From: Mycolicibacterium bacteremicum
GTDB lineage: Bacteria; Actinomycetota; Actinomycetes; Mycobacteriales; Mycobacteriaceae
Reading direction: 5' to 3'
NCBI RefSeq assembly: GCF_943913955.1
Contig: NZ_CALUAE010000025.1
Span: 1-64,000, forward strand
Length of the DNA stretch: 64,000 bases
Shown here: piece after piece, positions 18,231 to 25,783 of the stretch
Layout: each line of letters opens with the position of its first letter
Numbering within the stretch: the stretch's first letter is position 1
The notes under the pieces: model-generated
What the model was told of the DNA's origin: nothing
Seen by the model: the letters and a program-made list of their open reading frames with translations, nothing else
The model's database searches: none
Program-made: the position numbers and the translations under genes

Positions 18231-20255
18231 ATGTGGGGTCATGCTCCCCGAGTGGTACGCGGCTTTACCAACCGTCTCGTTATTGGCGTCACCGCGGCCG
18301 CCATGGTCGCGGCAACGGGTAGTCAGTTCGCTATCCCGGATATGAAGCCGGTGGTCGCTCACGAGGTGATCAATGTCGCTGCCATCGACGAGTCACCGTC
18401 CACCGTGGGCATCGCCGATTCGAACATCTACTTCACCGACAGCCTCGACGAGGTCATCGAGCACCTCAATCTGATCGAGTCGCTGGGCGTGAAAAACGTC
18501 CGTCTGCTCGTGCCGTGGATTTTCGTGCAGCCCGACGACCCGATGGGCGGCCCGGTCGACTGGGATCTCGACCTGAACTGGGCCAAGCTCGATCAGATCG
18601 TCCAGGAGGTGGACCGTCGGGGCATGGGCATCCTGGGCGTGCTGCAATGGTCCCCGGACTGGGCCACCGACGGCACCACGGGCAATGGGCATCCCTCGGA
18701 CGTCCAGGATTTCGCGGATTTCGCGGCCGCGGTGGCCGATCGCTACCGAGATGAGATCACCGCGTACGAGGTGTGGAACGAGCCCAACGCATCCTTCTTC
18801 TGGAACCCGGTCGATCCGGTCGAATACACCAAGCTGCTGAAGGCGACCTATACCTCGCTCAAGGCGGTCAATCCGGATATCACCGTGGTCGGTGCCGTCG
18901 TCAGCGCCACCCTGACCTGGGGTGATACCACCATGAACCCGGTCGACTTCGTCGAGGCGATGTATGCCGCGGGCGCCGACGGATTCTTCGATGCGATCTC
19001 CTTCCATCCCTACAACTTCGACACCAAGTTCTCCGAGCAGGACGACTTGGACTGGCGGGAATTGATGCCGCTGTTCCAGGTGCAGAAGATCAGGGAGCTG
19101 ATGGACTCGCATCTGGAGCCCGGGGAGGAACAACTCAAGATCTGGATCAGCGAGTATGGTCTGCCGACCAGCGTCGTGACGCCGGAAAAGCAACTCGCTT
19201 TCATCACCGATCTCTTGAATGCCTGGCAGTCGTTCTCCGGTGGCGGACCGATCTTCATGTACACCACCAAAGACGATATGAGCGCCATTGGTGACGAACG
19301 GTTCTTCGGCCTATTCGACGAGAATGGGAACTTCAAAGGCGGCGCCCAGGCGTTGCGCGATTTTCAGCGGCTGATCGACTGCCTCGACGGTTGCTCGCCG
19401 ACCAACCCGTCCAACCCGTTGGCTTCGCTGTTGCAGTTCATTCAGCAGGTCGTGACGCAGGTGCTCAGCTTCGTGCCCAACCTCATCGCCGGGGTGGTCT
19501 CGGCCGTGTCGAATTTGATCGGCAGCATCCTCGGTGGGCTGTCCGGTGCACTCGGCGCGACGCCGGCAACCGCCGGGGTGGGTGCCTCGCTGCGAGTCGC
19601 ATCCGCGGACGCGCCGGAGATCGATGGGGCGGCTGCCGATGTGACCGATCCGGCCGCACTCGACGCCGACGCGGCCGCCGCGGACATGCTGGGTGCCGAG
19701 CAGACGCCGGTCGGGGTGCCGGCCACCGACGCGCTCGGCGAGGTGGTGGCCGAGGTGCCGGTCGAGGCGCCGCTGGAGGAAGTGCCGGTCGAGGTGCCCG
19801 CCGAGGAACCTGTTGTCGAGGTGCCGGTCGTCGAAGAGCCGGTCGTCGACCCGGTGATCGAGGAACCGGTTCTGGAAGAACCCGTCCTGGAGGAGCCGGT
19901 CACCGAGGAGCCCGTGCTGGAGGAGCCGGTCGTCGAGGAACCCACCGCGGAGGAACCCACCGCCGAGGAGCCCGCCGCCGAGGAGCCCGCCGCCGAGGAA
20001 CCTGCCGGCGCCGATCCGGGCGCTGCGCCGGGGGATTCCGAACCAGCGACGCCGAAGACCCCCGCGACGAAGGAAGCATTCTCCAAGTCCTCGGAGGATG
20101 ACGCGGGCGGCGCGAGCGCCAAGGACGGCCCGGCAGCATCGGCGTCGAGTTCGGTCACGTCACCCAAACGGGGCGCGACCAGCGTAGCCAAATCCGATCC
20201 GCGCAATGCGGAGCGGCCGGCGGCGACGCGGCAACGCGAGAGTGCCGCGGAGTAG
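18231..20255 (+). CDS. Secreted glycoside hydrolase with Pro/Glu-rich tail
   Basis: 674 aa. After a signal-like N-terminus (NRLVIGVTAAAMVAATG) comes a (beta/alpha)8 glycosidase domain of the clan A kind (GH5/GH39-like). The acid/base Glu184 is in YEVWNEPN and the nucleophile Glu308 in WISEYGLPT; SFHPYNFDT between them is also typical. A hydrophobic/amphipathic stretch after residue 400 (LLQFIQQVVTQVLSFVPNLI) could associate with membrane or the mycomembrane. About residues 505-590 are Val/Pro/Glu repeats (PVLEEP, TAEEP, AAEEP), then a Ser/Lys-rich end. The ATG at 18231 has GGTGG close upstream. The substrate is unknown; a cell-envelope or host glycan is possible. Confidence 0.82.
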   Translation: MWGHAPRVVRGFTNRLVIGVTAAAMVAATGSQFAIPDMKPVVAHEVINVAAIDESPSTVGIADSNIYFTDSLDEVIEHLNLIESLGVKNVRLLVPWIFVQPDDPMGGPVDWDLDLNWAKLDQIVQEVDRRGMGILGVLQWSPDWATDGTTGNGHPSDVQDFADFAAAVADRYRDEITAYEVWNEPNASFFWNPVDPVEYTKLLKATYTSLKAVNPDITVVGAVVSATLTWGDTTMNPVDFVEAMYAAGADGFFDAISFHPYNFDTKFSEQDDLDWRELMPLFQVQKIRELMDSHLEPGEEQLKIWISEYGLPTSVVTPEKQLAFITDLLNAWQSFSGGGPIFMYTTKDDMSAIGDERFFGLFDENGNFKGGAQALRDFQRLIDCLDGCSPTNPSNPLASLLQFIQQVVTQVLSFVPNLIAGVVSAVSNLIGSILGGLSGALGATPATAGVGASLRVASADAPEIDGAAADVTDPAALDADAAAADMLGAEQTPVGVPATDALGEVVAEVPVEAPLEEVPVEVPAEEPVVEVPVVEEPVVDPVIEEPVLEEPVLEEPVTEEPVLEEPVVEEPTAEEPTAEEPAAEEPAAEEPAGADPGAAPGDSEPATPKTPATKEAFSKSSEDDAGGASAKDGPAASASSSVTSPKRGATSVAKSDPRNAERPAATRQRESAAE

Positions 20256-20295
20256 CCGGGTTAAAGATCCTCGAGATTGCAACGCTGTACGCCCG

Positions 20296-20329
20296 CCCGC
20301 AGCAGTGGCAGGTTGGTCCCTGCTGCGGG
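20296..20329. repeat. Inverted repeat overlapping the tRNA-Cys 5' end
   Basis: CCCGCAGCAG (20296-20305) is the exact complement of CTGCTGCGGG (20320-20329), whose last five bases are the first bases of the tRNA. The 5' flank of the precursor could therefore pair with the acceptor strand. Confidence 0.6.
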
Positions 20330-20395
20330 TGTGGCTGAGTGGCTAGGCACCGGCCTGCAAAGCCGTTTACACGGGTTCGAATCCCGTCACTCGCT
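20325..20395 (+). tRNA. tRNA-Cys (anticodon GCA)
   Basis: The 71-nt cloverleaf reads acceptor GCGGGTG/CACTCGC (one G-U pair), a 3-bp D stem, an anticodon stem CCGGC/GCCGT with loop CTGCAAA, and T arm ACGGG-TTCGAAT-CCCGT. The discriminator is T73, the Cys identity base. The CCA end is not encoded. The outermost anticodon-stem pair (20350-20366) is a C-T mismatch, slightly unusual. The gene stands between the glycoside hydrolase and the minus-strand sigma cluster. Confidence 0.93.
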
Positions 20396-20414
20396 CGTCA
20401 GCACGAAAGACCGC

Positions 20415-20927
20415 CTACCGGGCGGGGATCACCACGTCATCCCAGATGGCGGTGATCTCCGCGGTGTCGTCGCCGATGGTCTCGCGCAGCAGCAGCGCCG
20501 CGTCGCGGCGCAGTGCGTCGCCGTCCTGTAGATAGGTGCGGTTGCGCTCGTCGGCGCCGATCCCGATCAAATGGATGTGGACGGCCGCCAAAGTGTCATC
20601 CGCGACGGTCAATTCGACGTCGGCGACCGCGGCGGCGACCTCGGCCGCCGGTTCGGCCAGTGCCCATGTCAACAATTTGGCCAGCGCGATGTGACTGACC
20701 TCGATCCCCGGCCGTGCGGTGCGGATCAACTTCCCGCGGCGCGGCAACGTCGAAATGCGTTGTGCGATACCGCTGCGCAGCTCGGTCAGTGCGGAACCCG
20801 TGTCGGCCCAACGCGTGTCGGTGTCGGTATCGGCGGCCGAGAGGCCTGCGAAACGGCGGGTGGCGTCGGCGATCCAGGCCGCGGCCTGGGCGGTCGCTTC
20901 GTAATCATCTTGCGCTGCCGTGCTCAT
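20415..20927 (-). CDS. Unknown protein co-transcribed with the ECF sigma factor
   Basis: 170 aa, no membrane segment, and no zinc anti-sigma HxxxCxxC motif. The N-terminal half is helical. The C-terminal half (ELTVADDTLAAVHIHLIGIG, then a helix LRRDAALLLRETIG and strand ITAIWDDVV) has the strand-helix-strand pattern seen in Asp23/Gls24 proteins of the divergent operon; this is a weak inference. ATG 20927 has GGAGG 4 nt upstream. An alternative ATG at 20984 forms an ATGA overlap with the sigma stop, with GAGGAG 8 nt upstream, and would add 19 residues. It may modulate the sigma factor or link it to the Gls24 proteins. Confidence 0.65.
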   Translation of the reverse strand: MSTAAQDDYEATAQAAAWIADATRRFAGLSAADTDTDTRWADTGSALTELRSGIAQRISTLPRRGKLIRTARPGIEVSHIALAKLLTWALAEPAAEVAAAVADVELTVADDTLAAVHIHLIGIGADERNRTYLQDGDALRRDAALLLRETIGDDTAEITAIWDDVVIPAR

Positions 20928-20980
20928 GTGTCCTCCAGTGTTGCGCACGTGCCCGCTGGTGTACAGCCGGCCGGTCGTCC

Positions 20981-21526
20981 TCATGGTCGGAACTCCTCGA
21001 GTGTGGTGGCCAGCCGCTTCCTGGTGCGCTGCAACAGTCCGCGCACCGAGCCTTCGGTGGTGTGCAGCACCGTCGCGATCTCGGCGACCGGCAGGTCATC
21101 GACCTCGCGCAGCCACCACGCTGCGCGGGCCGGGTAGGGCAACTTGGCGAGCTCGCGGTGCAACGCCGCGAGAAACGCGGCGTGTTCGGCCTGCTGGCCG
21201 GGCCCGGGCCGGATGTCGGCGGCCTCGGGCGCCGAGTCCAGATCCCGCTGCGGACGGCGACGGCGCATCGCATCCACCGTCTTACGGGTCGCCAACGAGT
21301 ACAGCCAGGTCCGGAATTTGGAACGAAAGGCGAAGTTCGGCAAGGCCTTCCAGGCTGCGATGAACGTTTCCTGGACGATGTCGTCGCAGTCTCCGTACTC
21401 AGGATAGGTTTGCCTGACAAATTTCAGCAACGCCGGGGCGTGGCGCACCACCAACGCGTCGAACGCCGCCGAATCACCGCGCTGGGCGCGTCGGGCGAGC
21501 GTCTCATCGGGCAGCGTGTCCAGCAC
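20981..21526 (-). CDS. ECF-type RNA polymerase sigma factor
   Basis: 181 aa with only sigma region 2 (CDDIVQETFIAAWKAL, FRTWLYSLATRKTVDAMRRR) and region 4 (LPYPARAAWWLREVDDLP, then IATVLHTTEGSVRGLLQRTR), the layout of extracytoplasmic-function sigma factors. No C-terminal SnoaL-like extension as in SigJ or SigG. It is divergent from the Asp23/Gls24 operon, which is therefore its most likely target. The following minus-strand gene overlaps or closely follows it and is not a classical anti-sigma factor. The GTG at 21526 is the first start in frame; its ribosome site is weak. Confidence 0.9.
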   Translation of the reverse strand: MLDTLPDETLARRAQRGDSAAFDALVVRHAPALLKFVRQTYPEYGDCDDIVQETFIAAWKALPNFAFRSKFRTWLYSLATRKTVDAMRRRRPQRDLDSAPEAADIRPGPGQQAEHAAFLAALHRELAKLPYPARAAWWLREVDDLPVAEIATVLHTTEGSVRGLLQRTRKRLATTLEEFRP

Positions 21527-21669
21527 CCGATGTGCTGGTCCAGATAGCGCACATTTGAAACCTTTTGTGGTTTACGTCTCCGGCGCGTGCGATCCGCGGT
21601 GTGTCGCCGACTAACCCTATGAGCCCGGACAAAACGGTCCGAGCTGGATGAAGTTCGAAGGAGACGCAC
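21527..21669. promoter_or_regulatory. Divergent control region, sigma factor / Gls24 operon
   Basis: 143 bp between divergent starts. It contains TGAAACC...GGTTTAC, a 5-bp inverted repeat (AAACC/GGTTT), followed by CGTCTC; these resemble ECF -35 and -10 words, but the 13-nt spacing is shorter than usual. A hairpin CCAGCAC/GTGCTGG lies at the sigma start. AAGGAGA precedes the Gls24 ATG by 6 nt. Confidence 0.4.
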
Positions 21670-22146
21670 ATGACCGCTGCAACCCAGTCCCGTGAGGTCA
21701 GCTCCGCCGCCAAGACCGCGGAGGCGGGCAAGGAGCTGGAGAAGCTGGCGTCCGATCACGGTACGACCACCATCGCCGACGTCGTGGTGTCCAAGATCGC
21801 CGGTATCGCCACCCGCGAGGTGGACGGTGTCCACGACCTCGGTGGCCAGGCCGCCCGCGTCGTCGGGAAACTGCGGGAGACTTTGCCGGGCGCACCCAGC
21901 CTCACCCAGGGTGTCAACGTCGAGGTGGGGGAGCGGCAGGCCGCGGTCGACATCGGCATCGTGGCCGAATACGGGGTCGCCATCCACGATCTGGCCGACG
22001 GGATCCGCAACAACGTCATCAGCGCCGTCGAGAACATGACCGGACTCGAGGTCACCGAAGTCAACATCACCGTGCACGACGTGCACTTCGCCGATGACGA
22101 GAGCGGCGAGGAGATCGCGACCGACGCGCAGCCCCGAGTCCAGTGA
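21670..22146 (+). CDS. Asp23/Gls24 family envelope stress protein
   Basis: 158 aa. The family core is clear: TTIADVVVSKIAGIATREVD, a strand-rich middle (VNVEVGERQAAVDIGIVAEY), helix IHDLADGIRNNVISAVENMT and final strand VTEVNITVHDVHF. In Gram-positive cocci Asp23 is an abundant membrane-associated protein tethered by AmaP and induced by cell-wall stress. It is the first gene of the operon and has a strong ribosome site. The next gene starts inside its last codons (GTGA overlap), indicating coupled translation. Confidence 0.92.
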   Translation: MTAATQSREVSSAAKTAEAGKELEKLASDHGTTTIADVVVSKIAGIATREVDGVHDLGGQAARVVGKLRETLPGAPSLTQGVNVEVGERQAAVDIGIVAEYGVAIHDLADGIRNNVISAVENMTGLEVTEVNITVHDVHFADDESGEEIATDAQPRVQ

Positions 22147-22454
22147 GCGGGTCCGGTGAGCGGATAGATCGCGTCGTCGCGGCGGTCACCGCCGTCGACG
22201 GCGTGGTCGGTCTGCATTCCGGCCCGGGAGTACCGACCACGTATCTGCCGGGCCGCACGGTGGGCGGCATCCGGCTCGGAAAGGACGGCGGCAAGGTGCA
22301 CGTCGTCCTCGAACTGCGCGGGAGCCTGCTGGATGCCGCCGCTCGGGTACAGCAGGCGGCCACCGCAGCCGCCGGGTACCCGGTCGAGGTGGTGGTGGGA
22401 GATGTGGCAGCGCCGCGGACGGCGCCGCCGGATGCAACACAGAATCGGCTGTAG
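22143..22454 (+). CDS. Short Asp23/Gls24-like protein
   Basis: 103 aa. A reduced version of the same fold: IDRVVAAVTAVDGVVGLHSG, strand KVHVVLELRG, helix LLDAAARVQQAATAAAG, strand PVEVVVGDV. Its GTG overlaps the stop of the preceding gene. The last residues (DATQNRL) are encoded by the first copies of a 17-bp tandem repeat, and the stop TAG lies in the second unit, so the C-terminal tail may vary between strains. Probably a heteromeric partner of the larger Asp23 protein. Confidence 0.8.
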   Translation: MSGSGERIDRVVAAVTAVDGVVGLHSGPGVPTTYLPGRTVGGIRLGKDGGKVHVVLELRGSLLDAAARVQQAATAAAGYPVEVVVGDVAAPRTAPPDATQNRL

Positions 22455-22515
22455 CACGAAAGCGGATGCAACACAGGGCCGGACGTAACACAGAGCCGGC
22501 CGAAACACAGAGTCG
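22431..22515. repeat. 17-bp tandem repeat (minisatellite)
   Basis: Five consecutive 17-bp units start at 22431, 22448, 22465, 22482 and 22499. The consensus is close to GAYGYAACACAGRGYCG; the second unit is the most diverged, and a degraded sixth may follow. The array spans the end of one gene and the leader of the next. Confidence 0.85.
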
Positions 22516-22537
22516 GACGTACAACGAGGAGACAGAC

Positions 22538-22720
22538 ATGACCGGAAAGTTTCTGTTGCCAGGGCTTTTCGCAGGACTGCTGCTGGCCATCGCGGCGGTC
22601 GCCGGCGGGTTGATCGGGTTCCTGCTGGCCCTCGTGCTGGGTGCCGCGGGCGCCGCCGTCGGCGCGCACCTGGACGGCACGATCGACCTCACGGCCCTTG
22701 GTCGCAGGTCCGGGAGCTGA
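22538..22720 (+). CDS. Small membrane protein of the Gls24 operon
   Basis: 60 aa, dominated by one or two closely spaced hydrophobic helices (PGLFAGLLLAIAAVAGGLIG and LLALVLGAAGAAVGAHL) and ending in a short polar tail. Similar DUF2273-type small membrane proteins occur in Asp23/AmaP operons of Firmicutes and Actinobacteria and are thought to help anchor the complex. The ATG has GAGGAGA 6 nt upstream, and the gene sits 2 nt before the next one. Confidence 0.75.
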   Translation: MTGKFLLPGLFAGLLLAIAAVAGGLIGFLLALVLGAAGAAVGAHLDGTIDLTALGRRSGS

Positions 22721-22722
22721 CG

Positions 22723-23469
22723 ATGACAAGCGATGCGGTGGTGCACCCCTCGGTGCCGATCACCCGCGGTAGCACCGTGATCAACGACAGGGTGCGTGAG
22801 CGGCTGATCGAACGCGCGGCCCTGTCCGCGCCCGGTGTGGTGGCGCGGCGGACGCTGGTCCCGGGCGGCAACCTGCCTGCCGTGAACCTGGCCGGCCAGA
22901 GCGCGGTGGACATCCAGATCGCCGCGAGCTGGCCGGTCGACAGTGCCTCGGTGCTGGAAGCGGCTCGCTCCGCGGTCATCCGGGAGCTCGCCGACTCTCT
23001 CGGTGAGCACCCCGAGCGGGTCGATGTGACCATCGCACGGGTCGAGTCCGAACGGACCGCGGCCCAGGTGGCCGACGCGTATGCCGTCGGTCCGTCGCCG
23101 GATCACATCGGTGCCGCGCACCGCCGCTTCGCTCCGCAGCGCGCCGCCGGTGCCACCTTCACCGGCGTGTTCATCGCGATCGCCGTCATCGTGTTGGGCG
23201 CGGTGGCAATTCGCGATGCCCTGACCCCGGACGCACCGTGGATCGCCACGGCGCTCGACCGGATCGCCGACATGCAGTGGCAGTGGTGGACGTGGCCCGC
23301 CGCCGTCGCGACGGCGATCGTCGGCCTGGTGCTGCTGGTGGCCGCGCTCAAGCCGCGTCGGCGCACCCATGTGTCCATCGGCGACCACGTCTGGGTGCCC
23401 CGCGGCACCGAACGACGGTGGACCGATGAGGAGAACTTCGGAACCGACGACGGCGGGAGCGTGCGGTGA
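22723..23469 (+). CDS. DUF6286-type Asp23-associated membrane protein
   Basis: 248 aa. An N-terminal Asp23-like domain (ERLIERAALSAPGVVARRTL, AVDIQIAASWPVD, helix LEAARSAVIRELADSLGEHP, strand RVDVTIARVE) is followed by two membrane helices (FTGVFIAIAVIVLGAVAI and WPAAVATAIVGLVLLVAAL) and a charged tail. This layout is usual for actinobacterial Asp23-operon membrane partners. Its stop overlaps the start of the AmaP-like gene by GTGA. Confidence 0.8.
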   Translation: MTSDAVVHPSVPITRGSTVINDRVRERLIERAALSAPGVVARRTLVPGGNLPAVNLAGQSAVDIQIAASWPVDSASVLEAARSAVIRELADSLGEHPERVDVTIARVESERTAAQVADAYAVGPSPDHIGAAHRRFAPQRAAGATFTGVFIAIAVIVLGAVAIRDALTPDAPWIATALDRIADMQWQWWTWPAAVATAIVGLVLLVAALKPRRRTHVSIGDHVWVPRGTERRWTDEENFGTDDGGSVR

Positions 23470-23999
23470 GCACCACATTGCGGGTCTTCGACCGACTTCT
23501 CACCGCGCTGGTGGCCATCATGCTGCTCGCCGGCGCCGCGCTGGTGATCGGCTATGGCGTCGACGCCCCCATCGCCCGGGATGCTGCGGCACACATCGAC
23601 GCCGACGCGGTCGGCCGGGCTCCCGACTGGCCCTGGTGGTCGCTCGCGCTCGGTGCTGCCGGGGCGGTCGCCGTGCTCCTCGGTGCTTGGTTGCTGCTCC
23701 TGCACCTGCGGCCGAAATCGGTCCGGGCCGTGTCGACCGAGCATGTCGGGGCGGTGGATCTTGCGCGACTGGCCGATGCAGCGGCCGCCGACCTCGCCAA
23801 ACACCCCGCGGTGCTGTCGGCCAAGGCGGCCACCCGCACCGCGGCCGGGCGACCCGTCGTCCGAATCAGCGCCCAGGTTCCGGCGACCACGACGCCGGCG
23901 CTCATCAGGGCTCTGTCGTTGCGCTGCGCCGAGGATGTCCGGCGCGCCGCCGACGCCGATGTGGAGTTCCAGCTGCTGGTGAGACGTGCAGCCCCATAG
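23466..23999 (+). CDS. AmaP-like Asp23 membrane anchor
   Basis: 177 aa. Two N-terminal membrane helices (LLTALVAIMLLAGAALVIGY and WWSLALGAAGAVAVLLGAWL) precede a cytoplasmic Asp23-like domain (VDLARLADAAAADLAKHPAV, then VRISAQVP and LRCAEDVRRAADADVEFQLL). This is the arrangement of AmaP, which holds Asp23 at the membrane. The GTG overlaps the previous stop. It closes the tightly coupled part of the operon; CsbD follows after 48 bp. Confidence 0.8.
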   Translation: MSTTLRVFDRLLTALVAIMLLAGAALVIGYGVDAPIARDAAAHIDADAVGRAPDWPWWSLALGAAGAVAVLLGAWLLLLHLRPKSVRAVSTEHVGAVDLARLADAAAADLAKHPAVLSAKAATRTAAGRPVVRISAQVPATTTPALIRALSLRCAEDVRRAADADVEFQLLVRRAAP

Positions 24000-24047
24000 A
24001 CCGAGGCCGCAGAACCCTGCGGGCTCACTCACGAAGGGAAGATGAAG

Positions 24048-24257
24048 ATGGGTATCGCCGACAACGCGAAGAACAAGGCCGAGGATCTGAAGGGTCAGGC
24101 CAAGGAGAAGGTGGGTTCGGCCACCGGTGATTCAAGCCTGGAGTCCGAAGGTCAGGTCGACCAGGCTGTGGCCGCGGTCAAGGACCACCTGACCAACGCC
24201 GCCGACAAGGTCAAGGACGGCGTCGAGGCCGTCAAGGACAAGCTGACCGGCAAGTGA
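24048..24257 (+). CDS. CsbD family stress protein
   Basis: 69 aa, highly charged and helical, starting MGIADNAKNKAEDLKGQAKE, the typical CsbD opening; VDQAVAAVKDHLTNAADKVK forms a second amphipathic repeat. CsbD proteins accumulate in general stress; molecular function unknown. The ATG at 24048 is preferred over one at 24042 because AAGGGA is then well spaced and the family begins MGI. A terminator hairpin follows directly, so it ends the stress operon. Confidence 0.9.
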   Translation: MGIADNAKNKAEDLKGQAKEKVGSATGDSSLESEGQVDQAVAAVKDHLTNAADKVKDGVEAVKDKLTGK

Positions 24258-24261
24258 GTCG

Positions 24262-24299
24262 ACGGGCGGTATCGGGACTGCGGTTCCGGTACCGCCCGT
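24262..24299 (+). terminator. Hairpin after CsbD
   Basis: A 10-bp perfect stem (ACGGGCGGTA with TACCGCCCGT, 24262-24271 and 24290-24299), starting 5 nt after the stop codon. There is no long T run, as is common in mycobacteria. Confidence 0.65.
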
Positions 24300-24375
24300 A
24301 TCGCGTCGGGCTTGACGGCGCGTCCTGACGAGCGGAACGTGAGAGAGGTCACATTCGCACGTCCGTGGAGGGCAG

Positions 24376-25476
24376 ATGTCGACCCGGGACCAATACACCG
24401 AGATTCCCGCGCCGTACTCCTGGCAGGTGCCCAGCGTCGGTGATGCACGCTTCACCTGGGAGTACGACGACGGTCGGGAGCGACTGCTCTCGCTCTATCA
24501 AAAAGGCAAGGACAAACAGTGGGATGCGCAGTCGCGCATCGAGTGGACCCAGGATGTCGACCCGCGCAATCCGATCGGCCTGCCGGACGAGTTCCATCCG
24601 TTGTTCGGCAGCCCGATGTGGGACGCGGCCGACGACGCCCGTCGTGCCGAGATGCGTCGACACTCGCAGGCGTGGCAGTTCTCCCAGTTCCTGCACGGAG
24701 AGCAGGGCGCGATGGTCTGCGCCGCCAAGATCGTCGAGGTGGTGCCCGACATGGATGCCAAGTTCTACGCCGCCACCCAGACCATGGACGAGGCGCGCCA
24801 CGTCGAGACGTTCGCCCGTTTCCTGCAGGACAAGGTCGGGATGGTATATCCGGCGAACACCAATCTGACCGCGCTGCTGGAGGACACGCTGCGCGACTCC
24901 CGTTGGGACATGCCGTATCTGGGCATGCAGGTGCTCATCGAGGGACTTGCGCTGGCCGCCTTCGGTGTGTTGCGTGACCTCACACCGCCGCACTCGTTGG
25001 CCAAGCATCTGCTGGCGTACGTGATGCAGGACGAAGCGCGTCACGTCGCGTTCGGCCGGATCTCCCTGAAGGACTATTACTCTGCCCTGACCACCGCCGA
25101 ACGGGCCGACCGTGAGGAATTCGTGGTGCAGGCGTGCTATCTGATGCGCGACAGGTTCCGCGGCGAAGAGGTGTTCGAGACCCTCGGGCTCGACGTCGCC
25201 GAGTGCGCCCGATGGGTCGAGAATTCACCGTTGATGGCACAGTTCCGGGCGCACCTGTTCAGTCGGATCGTGCCGATCGTCAAGGACATCGGCCTGTGGG
25301 GTGAGAAGGTCCAGAAGGCCTTCGCAGACATGGGCGTACTCGACATGGCGGCCTTCGACATCGACGCCCTGATGACGGCCGACGAGGACCAGGCCGAGGC
25401 GCTGGAGAAGGAGCAGGCCGAGATGGCGGCACGCGTCGACGAGGTGGATCGCGCCATCGCGGCGGGGGCCGAGTGA
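24376..25476 (+). CDS. Ferritin-like di-iron protein, possibly an oxygenase
   Basis: 366 aa. The carboxylate-bridged di-iron ligand set is visible: Glu109 (HGEQ), Glu139 and His142 (DEARH), Glu189 (LIEG), and Glu220 and His223 (DEARH). This four-helix arrangement is shared by ribonucleotide reductase R2-like and bacterial multicomponent oxygenase proteins. No partner reductase or second subunit lies nearby, so it may act alone or with a distant electron donor. Substrate unknown. It has a ribosome site (GGAGGG) and begins 118 bp after CsbD, beyond the terminator. Confidence 0.82.
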   Translation: MSTRDQYTEIPAPYSWQVPSVGDARFTWEYDDGRERLLSLYQKGKDKQWDAQSRIEWTQDVDPRNPIGLPDEFHPLFGSPMWDAADDARRAEMRRHSQAWQFSQFLHGEQGAMVCAAKIVEVVPDMDAKFYAATQTMDEARHVETFARFLQDKVGMVYPANTNLTALLEDTLRDSRWDMPYLGMQVLIEGLALAAFGVLRDLTPPHSLAKHLLAYVMQDEARHVAFGRISLKDYYSALTTAERADREEFVVQACYLMRDRFRGEEVFETLGLDVAECARWVENSPLMAQFRAHLFSRIVPIVKDIGLWGEKVQKAFADMGVLDMAAFDIDALMTADEDQAEALEKEQAEMAARVDEVDRAIAAGAE

Positions 25477-25783
25477 TACCAGCAAATCCCCGGCCGCAGC
25501 AAGACGTGGTGTCGGAGGCGACTTTTGGCGCACGGGCCGGACGTGGCGAGCGTCACCTCACCGGCGTCGGTGCGATATGCCGGATTGCGGTGTCGGCCTC
25601 GTCGTTTGCATCACCGGATGGTCCGCGCCGCGGTGCGAGCGGCTAACATCGTTATCTGAACCGCGCCGCCGAGGCGCCGCTCTACGCGACGGGTGTGCCC
25701 AAATGCGCCCATCGCCGTCGAGCAACGCGTTAGGGTCTCGGTTGGCTAGCTATCGATTCGGCATTCGAACTGGGAGGGCATGA
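25477..25783. other. Intergenic region before the universal stress protein
   Basis: 307 bp without a supported gene; the 68-codon frame at 25577-25783 has unusual composition and no ribosome site. A possible -10 is TAGGGT (25731-25736), which would give a leader of about 40 nt ending in GGGAGGG before the next ATG. Confidence 0.45.

Noticed and set aside
20325..20395. tRNA-Cys as an integration site for the neighbouring stress genes
   Set aside because: No integrase, no duplicated tRNA 3' end and no mobility genes were seen; the stress operon is on normal-looking DNA.
22431..22515. 17-bp units considered as CRISPR or regulator sites
   Set aside because: There are no spacers and the period is far too short; treated as a minisatellite.
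25577..25783. 68-codon plus-strand frame before the universal stress protein
   Set aside because: No ribosome site, unusual composition, and it overlaps the likely promoter of the next gene.
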